Shown here: in pieces, positions 45,302 to 53,737 of the stretch
How positions within the stretch are numbered: position 1 is the first letter of the stretch
How the letters are laid out: every line of letters starts with the position of its first letter
Assembly (NCBI RefSeq): GCF_023746535.1
Contig: NZ_CP098747.1
Coordinates: 558,001 to 622,000 of the forward strand
Origin: Sneathiella marina
Lineage (GTDB): Bacteria > Pseudomonadota > Alphaproteobacteria > Sneathiellales > Sneathiellaceae
DNA: 64,000 nucleotides
Direction: 5' to 3'
Made by a program: the position numbers and the translations under genes
The notes under the pieces: generated by a model
The model's database searches: none
What the model saw: the letters and a program-made list of their open reading frames with translations, nothing else
What the model was told of the DNA's origin: nothing

Positions 45302-45712
45302 ATGGACGTTCAGGGAGGGTGCTACTGCGGCGCCATAAGATATGAGGCGAAAGGTGAACCCCAGATGAAACTTCAGTGTCATTGTCGTCAATGTCAGTAT
45401 TTCACTGGAGGTCATCCAAATGTTGTAATGGGCATGTTAAATGCCGGCTTTTCTTTCACCAAAGGGACGCCAAAGGAATTTTGTAAATCAGATCTGGAAG
45501 GTGCCAGGACACGTGTTTTTTGCGGTGATTGCGGCACGCATCTGTTAACGCTTTCACCTAGTCTCCCAGACGGGGTCCTTATTAAAGTTGGAACCCTGGA
45601 TGACCCCAGTGTCTTTGGCATGCCGAATGTGGCTATTCAAACTGCAGATAGCCAGTCTTTCCATCATCATCTGGAAAACGTCCCTTCTCATGAAAGGTGG
45701 GTTGCTAAATAG
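45302..45712 (+). CDS. GFA/CENP-V-family zinc protein
   Basis: 136 residues. The zinc-binding cysteines of the glutathione-dependent formaldehyde-activating family are present: GGCYCGAIRYEAKG, LQCHCRQCQ and VFCGDCGTHLLTLSP. Family members are small beta-rich zinc proteins; few have proven activity and the formaldehyde role is not general. The AGGxGG-like GGGAGG lies before ATG 45302. It reads into the acyltransferase gene 38 bases downstream. Confidence 0.88.
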   Translation: MDVQGGCYCGAIRYEAKGEPQMKLQCHCRQCQYFTGGHPNVVMGMLNAGFSFTKGTPKEFCKSDLEGARTRVFCGDCGTHLLTLSPSLPDGVLIKVGTLDDPSVFGMPNVAIQTADSQSFHHHLENVPSHERWVAK

Positions 45713-45750
45713 TTGACGAACAGCCTTCTTCCTTCATACGCTCGGTAATC

Positions 45751-46947
45751 TTGAATAGGCGAAATGCCGTTATTCTATCATTGCTGACGCTTGCTGCTTA
45801 CAGCACTTATATTCTCAGCGGTTCGGCCGAGAATCTTTACCAATGGTCAAAGAGTTTCGCGCCTTACGAAATGCGTGAGCATTTGGGGATGAGCAAACGA
45901 TATCTCTTGCAGTATGGTCATTTGGTTTTTTTGTTTACGCTTTTATTTCTGTCGAGATACATTTTCATAGAGCCCAGGGATTTTCCACTCTCCGAAAAGT
46001 TTATCAGCACCGTTGCCAAATATACTCCTGCCGTATTTTTATTTCATTTTCCAATCTTGTTCTTTCTGGCTGCTATTACAAACTATGATCGAACCCGACT
46101 ACTCGATCAGGTTCTTTTATTGGTTTCTGTTTTGGCCATTTCCGTATCGCTTGGAAAAATCTGTTTTATTATCAAACCTGCGTTTGATAAATGCGAAGCG
46201 ATTTCGATCAAATTCCTTACGAAAAAATATCCCGTAAAAGTCTCCATTGAACGACTTCCTTTGCGTCTTACGACAGTGCATAGCAAATATCTCAATTTTG
46301 TGAAAATTGTGTCCATGGGTGCTATTGTATTTGGACATTTCAGCTTCAGGGAATTTACTAATTACTCTTTGCCCGGTTTTGACGGATCAGCACCTAGGTT
46401 TGCAGTACCGGTGTTTTTCATGCTTTCCGGTTACTTTCTGATGCTGAGCATAGACCGGTGTACGACCGATGCTCCTGTTTTATTTTTCCGCCGCTTCTGG
46501 AGTTTGTACTATCTAATCGTGCCAATGCTTTTATTCGTTCCCTTAATGGATAATATTGGTTATGCCGAGGGAGCTCAGATCTATCAGTATGACGATTATT
46601 ATGTGTTTGAGCGTGAACGGGGTCCACTCGGGGTACCCATTTTTTTAGCGACCTGGATTAACAGTCTTTTGTATCTTAATGAAATATGGCTCTACACTCT
46701 TTCTGGGTTGAGTGATATGCGTGGTGGCATTGTTGCCTTCAGCAATGACCCATATTGGTTTATTTGCTATCTGATCCCTTACACATTACTCATGATTGTC
46801 GGACGCATGGTTCAAGGGTTGAAAAAATACCTGATAATAAGCTTGATTTGTCTGATCATCGGTCCGCCGATTTTAATGTTAGCCCCTTTGTTTTTTGCCG
46901 GGGCATTAGCGTATATTCTCCATAAGCGAATAGGAGGTCCGTTGTGA
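45751..46947 (+). CDS. Acyltransferase-3-like membrane protein, apparently circularly permuted
   Basis: 398 residues from TTG 45751, with about ten transmembrane helices. Residues 88-110 (VAKYTPAVFLFHFPILFFLAAI) look like the last part of an OafA-type acyltransferase 3 ('YLIHFP'), and 120-147 like its final helix. Residues 183-232 (FVKIVSMGAIVFGHFSF … AVPVFFMLSGYFLM) look like the first helices of the same family, including the active-site His (His196) and the SG. The WFICYLIPYTLLMIV and APLFFAGALAYIL helices come later. The family order seems rotated. It probably transfers an acyl group to a cell-surface carbohydrate. It overlaps the esterase gene by four bases. The only NTG start in the open frame is this TTG. 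Confidence 0.7.
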   Translation: MNRRNAVILSLLTLAAYSTYILSGSAENLYQWSKSFAPYEMREHLGMSKRYLLQYGHLVFLFTLLFLSRYIFIEPRDFPLSEKFISTVAKYTPAVFLFHFPILFFLAAITNYDRTRLLDQVLLLVSVLAISVSLGKICFIIKPAFDKCEAISIKFLTKKYPVKVSIERLPLRLTTVHSKYLNFVKIVSMGAIVFGHFSFREFTNYSLPGFDGSAPRFAVPVFFMLSGYFLMLSIDRCTTDAPVLFFRRFWSLYYLIVPMLLFVPLMDNIGYAEGAQIYQYDDYYVFERERGPLGVPIFLATWINSLLYLNEIWLYTLSGLSDMRGGIVAFSNDPYWFICYLIPYTLLMIVGRMVQGLKKYLIISLICLIIGPPILMLAPLFFAGALAYILHKRIGGPL

Positions 46948-47687
46948 GAATTCGAAAGATACTTAAAAGCTGGGCTGTCAAATTACAGATTTTGCCTTTG
47001 CTCATCCTGCTGGTTTCCAATCCTTATGCGGACGCGGCGGCGATCGAGTTCGGTATGTTTAAAGAGAATACAATTTTTTCGAAGGATACAGATGGTTTTA
47101 AGGACAAAGTCCTGCTGCTGTTCCATGGGCTTCGGTCCGCGCATCCAAATGGTACCTTTAGAAGATTGAACAAGGCGTTATCGGATGAGTATAGCGTCGT
47201 CGGGGTCAATTATAACTACATGGATGTAGAGCGAAACAAACGTGAGTTCGATGACTTATGGACGCGTTATTTGGCCGGCCATGAAGTTTTCGTCTTTGGT
47301 GCGTCGTTGGGTGGTTTTTGGGCCGATTACTTTGCTAATAAATATGGAGTTGAAAAAATGGTCTTGGTGAATCCAGTTACATCCCCAATACTGGATTTGA
47401 CCCAGTTTATTGGTGAGCAATATAGTGAAAGACGGCAGCAGCAATTTGTCGTGGCATTGGAGCATATAGAAGACTACGCAGCCCTAAGGCTTCCCGCTCA
47501 CCCAAATACCAAAAGCCTTGTTATTTTAACGCGTGATGATCCGGTCATTAATTTTCGACAGGCGATGGAGAAATACTTGAAAAATGAAAATAGTCAGCTC
47601 GTTATTTTCGGAACTGGTGGCCATTCATTGCAGTTATCTGATCCCATATACTTATCTGTAATGAAAGCTTTCCTGGAATCCAAATAG
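46944..47687 (+). CDS. Exported alpha/beta hydrolase (esterase-like)
   Basis: 247 residues from GTG 46944, with AGGAGG six bases upstream and a four-base overlap with the previous stop. An N-terminal signal (basic RIRKILKSWAVK, hydrophobic LPLLILLVS, then NPYADAAA) precedes the fold. HG at LLLFHGLRS, nucleophile Ser in VFGASLGGFWADYFA, Asp in LTRDDPVINF and His in GTGGHSLQLSD make a full catalytic triad. It resembles small YqiA/UPF0227 esterases in size. Coupled to the acyltransferase, it may remove or edit the acyl groups that enzyme adds. Confidence 0.8.
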   Translation: MRIRKILKSWAVKLQILPLLILLVSNPYADAAAIEFGMFKENTIFSKDTDGFKDKVLLLFHGLRSAHPNGTFRRLNKALSDEYSVVGVNYNYMDVERNKREFDDLWTRYLAGHEVFVFGASLGGFWADYFANKYGVEKMVLVNPVTSPILDLTQFIGEQYSERRQQQFVVALEHIEDYAALRLPAHPNTKSLVILTRDDPVINFRQAMEKYLKNENSQLVIFGTGGHSLQLSDPIYLSVMKAFLESK

Positions 47688-47708
47688 TTGGGCTTTTTGG
47701 AATATAAA

Positions 47709-48395
47709 TTAAGTATCTGCGGGTTCGAAGCCTATATACTGCACGACGTTGGCAACATCTTCGCGATCGCTAACCAGTGTATTTTCTATGGCATTGGTAT
47801 CTTCATATCCCAATGCCATGCCCGAAACAAGCACCTGATCATCTGGAATATTGAGGTGCCTGAAGATTGGCTCCTGAAAAGAGATCCAGGCTGCTTGCGG
47901 ACAGGTATGCAAACCTTCACCTCTTGCAGCAAGCATCACCGTTTGCATATATAGCCCGACATCGGACCAGCTTCCTTTACCGAGATAGGCATCCATTGTG
48001 AAAAACATTCCGACCGGGGCGTCAAAAAATTTATAGTTTCTTTTGGCCTGGATCATTGTTCTTTCACGATCGCCTTTTTGGATGCCGAGTAACCCATATA
48101 GGCTCCAGCCGACTCCGCGCCGACGATCCCGATGAATATCCTTCCAGTTTGAAGGATAATAGTCATAGTCTTCATATTTTTCAGCTTTGCCTTGATCAAA
48201 TAGATCGCACACATCAGTGGCAATGGCGTTTTTTACAGCGCCAGTACAGACATATGTATGCCACGGCTGGGTATTAGTGCCGCTCGGCGCCTGTTGGGAC
48301 AGCTTTAAAATTCTTTCGATGGTTTCCTGCGGGACGGTCCGGTCTGTGAAGGCCCGGACAGATTTTCGAGAACGGATTGCTTCTTCAACATTCAT
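47709..48395 (-). CDS. Nitroreductase-family FMN oxidoreductase
   Basis: 228 residues from ATG 48395 (AGGAAGG upstream). FMN-contact motifs: AIRSRKSVRAFTDRTVP, LSQQAPSGTNTQPWHTYVCTG, and GLHTCPQAAW with VLVSGMALGYED near the C-terminus. It reduces nitro-, quinone- or ene-type substrates with NAD(P)H in the cytosol. It is convergent with the esterase gene and monocistronic. Confidence 0.9.
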   Translation of the reverse strand: MNVEEAIRSRKSVRAFTDRTVPQETIERILKLSQQAPSGTNTQPWHTYVCTGAVKNAIATDVCDLFDQGKAEKYEDYDYYPSNWKDIHRDRRRGVGWSLYGLLGIQKGDRERTMIQAKRNYKFFDAPVGMFFTMDAYLGKGSWSDVGLYMQTVMLAARGEGLHTCPQAAWISFQEPIFRHLNIPDDQVLVSGMALGYEDTNAIENTLVSDREDVANVVQYIGFEPADT

Positions 48396-48623
48396 AGGGA
48401 CACCTTCCTGGCATTTTATTTTGAGGTATTCTAACAATCGTTAGGTGAAGGTCCAGAAAATTCCTCCCCATGTCAGTTGTAAATTTTAAAGCAGTTCAAA
48501 TATTATGCATGACATGGCTCCTAATTGATGTGAGAAATGTTTTCTAAAGATGATTTGTTTAATTGTCCTGAGCAATCCGTGTTTCGTAGTCTCCTTAGTA
48601 TTCGAAAATCTGGTTCCATAAAT

Positions 48624-49709
48624 ATGAAAATATTTACCAAAAGTGTTTCAGTAAAAACGGCCAGCCGTGGGTTGTTGTCCGCCATGCTGGCGTCCCTGCT
48701 TCTGGTTGCCTGCGAAACCACCAGTCAAACAATGGCAGAGACGAAAAAACCGCCGCACCATACTGCAGAGGGGTATCGAAACTTACATATCGAGCATCCT
48801 GACAAGAATTTTTTTGATTTTCTCTATATGCGATTTTTCAGCGATGTTGAATGGGCGGATCATGAAAGCCGCGCGGCGGAAATTACGGTCAAGGACCTGG
48901 ATATTGATTTGGTTAATGAGCCTGGCACGCGTAATCAGGTTAGCTGGCTCGGCCACTCCACCTTTTTAATTCAAAAAGGCGGTAAAAATATTCTGACGGA
49001 TCCGATTTTTGCCGACAGAGCGTCACCCGTGCCGTTCGCCGGGCCTGCCAGATACATCAAGCATGTGGTTGATTATGATAAATTGCCGGACATTGACTAT
49101 GTTGTCATCAGCCATAACCATTATGACCATCTGGATAGCGAAACCATAAGCCGATTGGGCAATACGCCAATGTATTTAGTTCCCTTGGGCCTTAAAGCCT
49201 GGTTTGTTGAGCAAGGAATTCTGGCTGAAAGAATTCGAGAGCATGACTGGTGGGATCGGACTAAATTGGACGGGGTTACTATTCAGGCAATGCCCTCACA
49301 ACATTGGTCGGCGCGCGGACTGGGAGATCGACATGAAACCCTGTGGGCGAGTTGGTATCTGGATTTTGGCGACCGTACTTTGTGGTTTGGCGGTGATACG
49401 GGGTATAACCCTGTCCAGTTTAAGGAGATTGGCGCGGCGACAGGCGGCGTGGATTTAGCGCTTATTCCCATCGGCGGTTATGCTCCCCGATCCTTCATGA
49501 AGACCTATCATGTAAATCCGGAAGAGGCGATATTCATCCATCAGGATATTCAAGCGACCAAAAGTATTGGAATGCATTGGGGAACCTTTCCTCTGACGGC
49601 AGAAGGACCGATCGACCCGCAAATCGAGCTCATGTCAAAGCGCAAGAAACATCTCTTATCAGACGAAGAATTTTCGACCATGATTGTTGGCGAAACCTTC
49701 GAATGGTAA
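48624..49709 (+). CDS. Metallo-beta-lactamase-fold lipoprotein (NAPE-PLD-like)
   Basis: 361 residues from ATG 48624, chosen because it gives a lipoprotein signal (ending ASLLLVACETTSQ, lipobox LVAC). An in-frame ATG at 48537 would add 29 residues ahead of it. The MBL metal motif is VISHNHYDHLDSE (HxHxDH), with QVSWLGHSTFLIQKGGKNILTDPIF before it and LWFGGDTGYN and GMHWGTFPLTAEGP after it. The pattern fits the NAPE-phospholipase-D-like branch that cleaves phosphodiester or lactone bonds. An envelope lipid or N-acyl substrate is plausible. Confidence 0.85.
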   Translation: MKIFTKSVSVKTASRGLLSAMLASLLLVACETTSQTMAETKKPPHHTAEGYRNLHIEHPDKNFFDFLYMRFFSDVEWADHESRAAEITVKDLDIDLVNEPGTRNQVSWLGHSTFLIQKGGKNILTDPIFADRASPVPFAGPARYIKHVVDYDKLPDIDYVVISHNHYDHLDSETISRLGNTPMYLVPLGLKAWFVEQGILAERIREHDWWDRTKLDGVTIQAMPSQHWSARGLGDRHETLWASWYLDFGDRTLWFGGDTGYNPVQFKEIGAATGGVDLALIPIGGYAPRSFMKTYHVNPEEAIFIHQDIQATKSIGMHWGTFPLTAEGPIDPQIELMSKRKKHLLSDEEFSTMIVGETFEW

Positions 49710-49720
49710 GCGAATTTATG

Positions 49721-51130
49721 TTATTCTCTGGCCCATAATTGATGGGCTAAAACGCCAACAGTGTTTTCGATAATTTGCGCTGCATCCAGGCAGGTATCTT
49801 CTCGAAACCGTCGCCCGATGATTTGCACGCCTGTAGGTATGCCATCAGTAATGCCCAAGGGGACGGCCGCCGAGGGAAGTCCTAAAAGGTTTATTGCATA
49901 AAGCATACTTTGTTCATCCAGCATTTCACGGATCCGGTCATTACCCTGTTGATCAGCGTCTTGTGGAAAGGGAGGCGTCTGAGAGACAGGTGCGACAACG
50001 AGAGGATATCTTTCCATAAAGACGGACCAAGCCCGAAGTAAGCGAGTGCGATCTGCGAAAGCACGTGTCTGGCCGTCAAGATCCCGCGCGTTAGAGGCTG
50101 CCAGGTATCCGTCAAGGACGCGAATGAAGTCCTCGGAGCCCATGGCGCGCATTGCAGTTTCACTCATGACCTGGGTATCCGTCATCAACAGGCTGCGCCA
50201 CGCCTCGGCAATCTCCGCAACCAGCGGCGGATCAATCAGTTCAACCTCATAGCCTGCGGCGGCTAACAGATGTCCTGCTTCATCAACAGCCTTGGCGACG
50301 GTTGGATGACAGGAAACACCAGCCGGAGTTTTCGTTAATGCGACTTTAATTGGCCCGTCTAAATGTGGTCCATCTAGAGGTGCTGCCGTGTGCCAAGGAT
50401 CCCGGGGGTCGGGCTGGATCATCGCCTCAAGCGATAAGCGCACATCCCTCACTTCTCTGGCAATGGGGCCCTGAACGGACATGAGTTGGACCATCGGCGG
50501 ACGCTCTTCCGTGGCAGTCGGGTTGTAGGCGGGAACTCGACCCATACTGGGGCGAATAGTTGCAACACCGCAAGCATAGGCTGGATACCGCAGGGAGCCA
50601 CCAAGATCGTTGCCATGCCCCATTGCTCCAATCCCCAAGGCGACGGATGAGGAGGCACCGCCGGAGGATCCACCCGGTGTGATCCCATGATCCCACGGGT
50701 TCAAGGTCTTCCCACGCAACGGATTGTCGGTAAACCAACGGTAGCTGAATTCCGGTGTGTTTGTCCGGCCGATGATAATTGCACCCGCTTTTCTCAAATT
50801 TGAAACGACCGGTGAATCTTCATTCGCGATGATTTTGTCAAGATCGGGAATTCCGTTGGGCGTACTATATCCTGCTTGATCGACATTTTCCTTGATCGTA
50901 ATGGGAACGCCATGCAGTGGGCCCGTTGCGACACCTGTCGATTGAATAGCATCTGCCTCGTCTGCGGCTTTGCGGGCTTCCGTTGACAAATCGACCGTCA
51001 CGGCATTTACGCTGCCGTTCATTTTTTCCATACGCAATAAAGCGGCAGCAACGGCGTCTTTGGCACTGATGTCTTTGTTGCGGATTGCTGCAGCCGTTTT
51101 TACGGCACCCCATTGCCAGATTTCATCCAT
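49721..51130 (-). CDS. Amidase-signature family hydrolase
   Basis: 469 residues, the standard length. Catalytic Lys in HGVPITIKENVDQAGY, cis-Ser in GGSSGGASSSVALGIGAMGHG and the nucleophile in GNDLGGSLRYPAYACG. C-terminal LPSAAVPLGITDGIPTGVQIIGRRFRED is also family-typical. It hydrolyses an unknown amide to a carboxylic acid, possibly the acid activated by the CoA ligase encoded 11 bases upstream on the same strand. Confidence 0.92.
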   Translation of the reverse strand: MDEIWQWGAVKTAAAIRNKDISAKDAVAAALLRMEKMNGSVNAVTVDLSTEARKAADEADAIQSTGVATGPLHGVPITIKENVDQAGYSTPNGIPDLDKIIANEDSPVVSNLRKAGAIIIGRTNTPEFSYRWFTDNPLRGKTLNPWDHGITPGGSSGGASSSVALGIGAMGHGNDLGGSLRYPAYACGVATIRPSMGRVPAYNPTATEERPPMVQLMSVQGPIAREVRDVRLSLEAMIQPDPRDPWHTAAPLDGPHLDGPIKVALTKTPAGVSCHPTVAKAVDEAGHLLAAAGYEVELIDPPLVAEIAEAWRSLLMTDTQVMSETAMRAMGSEDFIRVLDGYLAASNARDLDGQTRAFADRTRLLRAWSVFMERYPLVVAPVSQTPPFPQDADQQGNDRIREMLDEQSMLYAINLLGLPSAAVPLGITDGIPTGVQIIGRRFREDTCLDAAQIIENTVGVLAHQLWARE

Positions 51131-51141
51131 TACAGTTCCTT

Positions 51142-52731
51142 TCAGGCTTCGATAGTTGGCAGTCTTGCGCGTAACTCGTTTTTGGCGATTTTCTCTAAGG
51201 TGGAGCGAGGAAACTCATCTACAATTATCACATCGCGGATTACTTTGAAATCCGTGAGGTTTTTTTCGCAGACATCTACGAGCTGCGCAGCAAGATCTAC
51301 TGGCGCCGACGGGCTTGGGATGAGAAAGACCACGGGCACTTCATCCAGCATTGAATGCTTTTGCCCGACCACGGCACATTCATTAACCCAGCCGGTTTCA
51401 TTGATGACGGATTCGATTTCAGACGCGGCCACATTTTCACCGCCTACTTTCAGCATATCTTTTTCGCGGTCTCCAAAAAACAGATTTCCCTCCTCATCCA
51501 TGACAATGAGATCTCCTGTTTCAAACCAGCCATCGTCATCAAATGCCTTGGCATTTGCTTCGTCATTGTCAAAATATTCCTTGAACAGGCTGACCCCGCG
51601 AACCCCCCGAATATAGAGCAGGCCGCGTGAGCCCGGGGTAATGTAAGCTCCCTTTTCATCGCGAATTTCGATATCATATCCCGGCGCTACCCGTCCAATT
51701 CCCAGATCAGGTCCGGGTTGATCGATATCGCCAAATATTCCTTGAGTGATAATTTCGGTCATTCCCCACCAGCCAAATGTTTTAATGCCGTATGTTTCCT
51801 CGACTATTTTCATACGAATTCCCGGGCCCCAGAAACGAAAACAATGGTCCGGCGGCGGGTCTTGAGCAAGCAGGGCCTTTACACAAAAGGGAATGAGGGA
51901 GGCCCATGTGCATTTATTCCTCCGGGCAACATCCCAGAAGCGCGAGGCAGAAAATTTTGGTTGTACAACAATCGTACCACCAACCCATAACATCGCTAAC
52001 ATTGAATAGGATTGGGCGTTCGTATGAAATAACGGCAAAAAAACCTGGGTGATATCGTCGTCCCGAAGTCGCATATGCGCTGCGCTCATTTGTGCACCCC
52101 AGATAGCGTTTGCATGGGACCACAATACTGCTTTTGGTCGTGAGGTCGTGCCGGACGTAAATTGCACACTTAAGTCGGCATGTGGATCGACGGCGCGCGT
52201 CGGAATTTCATTGTCAGCTTTGAGTAAGTCAGAAAACGCCAGATGGGGAATGTCTTCAGGAGCCGATGCTGGAACACCAGAGTCATTATCCGTTAAGATC
52301 AGGAAACTAACATTTGGCGCTGTATCAAAAACCAGTTTTGCGAAACAGGGCTGTGTGATTGCAGCAACGACACCAGAATGTTCGGCAAAATAACTCATAT
52401 CCCGGGCAACCGATCGGGTATTGGTCGACACGGCTATGGCACCAATTTTAACGCAGGCGAACCAGGATATTATAAATTCCGGACTATTATCCAAATGGAT
52501 CAGGATGCTGTCCCCTAAAGTGATCCCTTTTGCATGCAATGCGCCCGCCAACGCATCTACCTTTTGCCCGACTTCAGCATAGGTATAGATTTTTCTGCGT
52601 CCGTCAAAAGGTTCCCATACCAAGAACGGTTTATCAGGGTTGCGGGTTACCCATTGATCGAGCAGCCAGGGAACATCGCGGCCTTCCACCATGGATCTGT
52701 GGGATTTTTCAATAGCGCTTATCAATGCCAT
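51142..52731 (-). CDS. AMP-forming acyl-CoA ligase (CaiC/benzoate-ligase-like)
   Basis: 529 residues from ATG 52731 (AAGGA upstream); a start at 52896 would add a spurious hydrophobic stretch. P-loop QFTSGTTSRPKAVLWSHAN, WGMTEIITQG, FETGDLIVMDEEGNLFFGDREKDMLKVGGENVAASEIE and the catalytic Lys in FPRSTLEKIAKNELR. It makes a CoA thioester from a carboxylate. It forms an operon with the amidase and is divergent from the VOC gene. Confidence 0.9.
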   Translation of the reverse strand: MALISAIEKSHRSMVEGRDVPWLLDQWVTRNPDKPFLVWEPFDGRRKIYTYAEVGQKVDALAGALHAKGITLGDSILIHLDNSPEFIISWFACVKIGAIAVSTNTRSVARDMSYFAEHSGVVAAITQPCFAKLVFDTAPNVSFLILTDNDSGVPASAPEDIPHLAFSDLLKADNEIPTRAVDPHADLSVQFTSGTTSRPKAVLWSHANAIWGAQMSAAHMRLRDDDITQVFLPLFHTNAQSYSMLAMLWVGGTIVVQPKFSASRFWDVARRNKCTWASLIPFCVKALLAQDPPPDHCFRFWGPGIRMKIVEETYGIKTFGWWGMTEIITQGIFGDIDQPGPDLGIGRVAPGYDIEIRDEKGAYITPGSRGLLYIRGVRGVSLFKEYFDNDEANAKAFDDDGWFETGDLIVMDEEGNLFFGDREKDMLKVGGENVAASEIESVINETGWVNECAVVGQKHSMLDEVPVVFLIPSPSAPVDLAAQLVDVCEKNLTDFKVIRDVIIVDEFPRSTLEKIAKNELRARLPTIEA

Positions 52732-52920
52732 ATCGCGTTCCTTTTCTTTTGGGCGAAGCCCAGATCGTTTTTGATTACCTGCGATTGTAAAGATGAGGAT
52801 AATCCAGACGGGGATAGTGAACAAGTTTTGCTTTATCCAGATGGCCGTCAATTTTCTTTCCGGAAAAATATAAACAAGGGTTTCATTCCTAAGCAAAAAA
52901 GTCTCTAATTCGCAAAAAAA

Positions 52921-52925
52921 AGGAG
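52921..52925 (+). promoter_or_regulatory. Ribosome binding site that selects an ATT start
   Basis: AGGAG at 52921-52925, preceded by an A-rich run, sits exactly six bases before ATT 52932. The first in-frame ATG (52989) has no ribosome site and would delete the N-terminal strand of the VOC fold. Confidence 0.55.
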
Positions 52926-52931
52926 ATCGCT

Positions 52932-53627
52932 ATTAAACTCGCGAAACAACATCTTGATATTGGCCTTTATACGAATAATCGCGATGCCATGCTGGAGTTC
53001 TGGCAAACTGAAATAGGCCTTTCATTTGATCATATGGGGAAATTGGGAGGCGGCGTTCAGCAACATCGTCATTTTTTGGGGGACGGACCAACAGGCCCCA
53101 TTCTTAAAATTAACCACGCGCGTGATCCATTGCCAATAGCACCGGCGGCGGGCTACAGAGAGCTTTTGCTCGCACGGGAAAATATTACAGAGCCTAAGCA
53201 TTTTCTTGATCCCGATGGGAATGCGGTGTCGTTGATCCCGGCTAATTACCTGGGGATTTCCGGAATTGGTGTTCGGGTGAAAGTGACAAGTTTGGTTGCC
53301 TTCGATGATTTTTACGGGCGAATATTATCTCTTCCTGCAAAGCCGGAAGCTGGTGATCATGCCTACATCTGCGGTACCAGTGTTATAATTGCTGAGCTGG
53401 ACCCTGAGGCAACCAGCGATGCTCAGCAGCTTGCAAAAGGATATCGCTATTTAACTGCGCAGATCTATGATGCGGATGGCGAATATAAAAATGTTATCGA
53501 TCTTGGTGGAAACGGAGGACATGAGCCGCGAACGCTTGGTACAACCGTTCGCTATGGTTTTATCCGAGATGCGGATGGGAACTGGATTGAGTTATCTCAA
53601 CGCGCCACCCTCACGGGGCCTTTATAA
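52932..53627 (+). CDS. VOC-family (glyoxalase / extradiol dioxygenase-like) protein, ATT start
   Basis: 231 residues if initiated at ATT 52932; the first ATG (52989) loses 19 residues (IKLAKQHLDIGLYTNNRDA) that form the first beta strand and the first metal-site His of the VOC fold. A strong AGGAG at the right spacing supports the ATT. The protein has two beta-alpha-beta-beta-beta modules: LDIGLYTNNRDAMLEFWQTEIGLSFDH and VRVKVTSLVAFDDFYGRILSLPAKPEAGD, with LLAREN and LDPDGNAVSLIPANY ending the first. It may be a lyase, epimerase or dioxygenase. It heads a plus-strand run with a dehydrogenase and a hydrolase. Confidence 0.75.
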   Translation: MKLAKQHLDIGLYTNNRDAMLEFWQTEIGLSFDHMGKLGGGVQQHRHFLGDGPTGPILKINHARDPLPIAPAAGYRELLLARENITEPKHFLDPDGNAVSLIPANYLGISGIGVRVKVTSLVAFDDFYGRILSLPAKPEAGDHAYICGTSVIIAELDPEATSDAQQLAKGYRYLTAQIYDADGEYKNVIDLGGNGGHEPRTLGTTVRYGFIRDADGNWIELSQRATLTGPL

Positions 53628-53737
53628 TCCGTTTGGCAACCGCCCAATTGCCTTACCAAGGGAATGGCGGTTGACAGATGGGGTCAAGAAACGCAGCATC
53701 GGCTGCAATCAACCTTTAACAATGAGGATAAAAAAAT

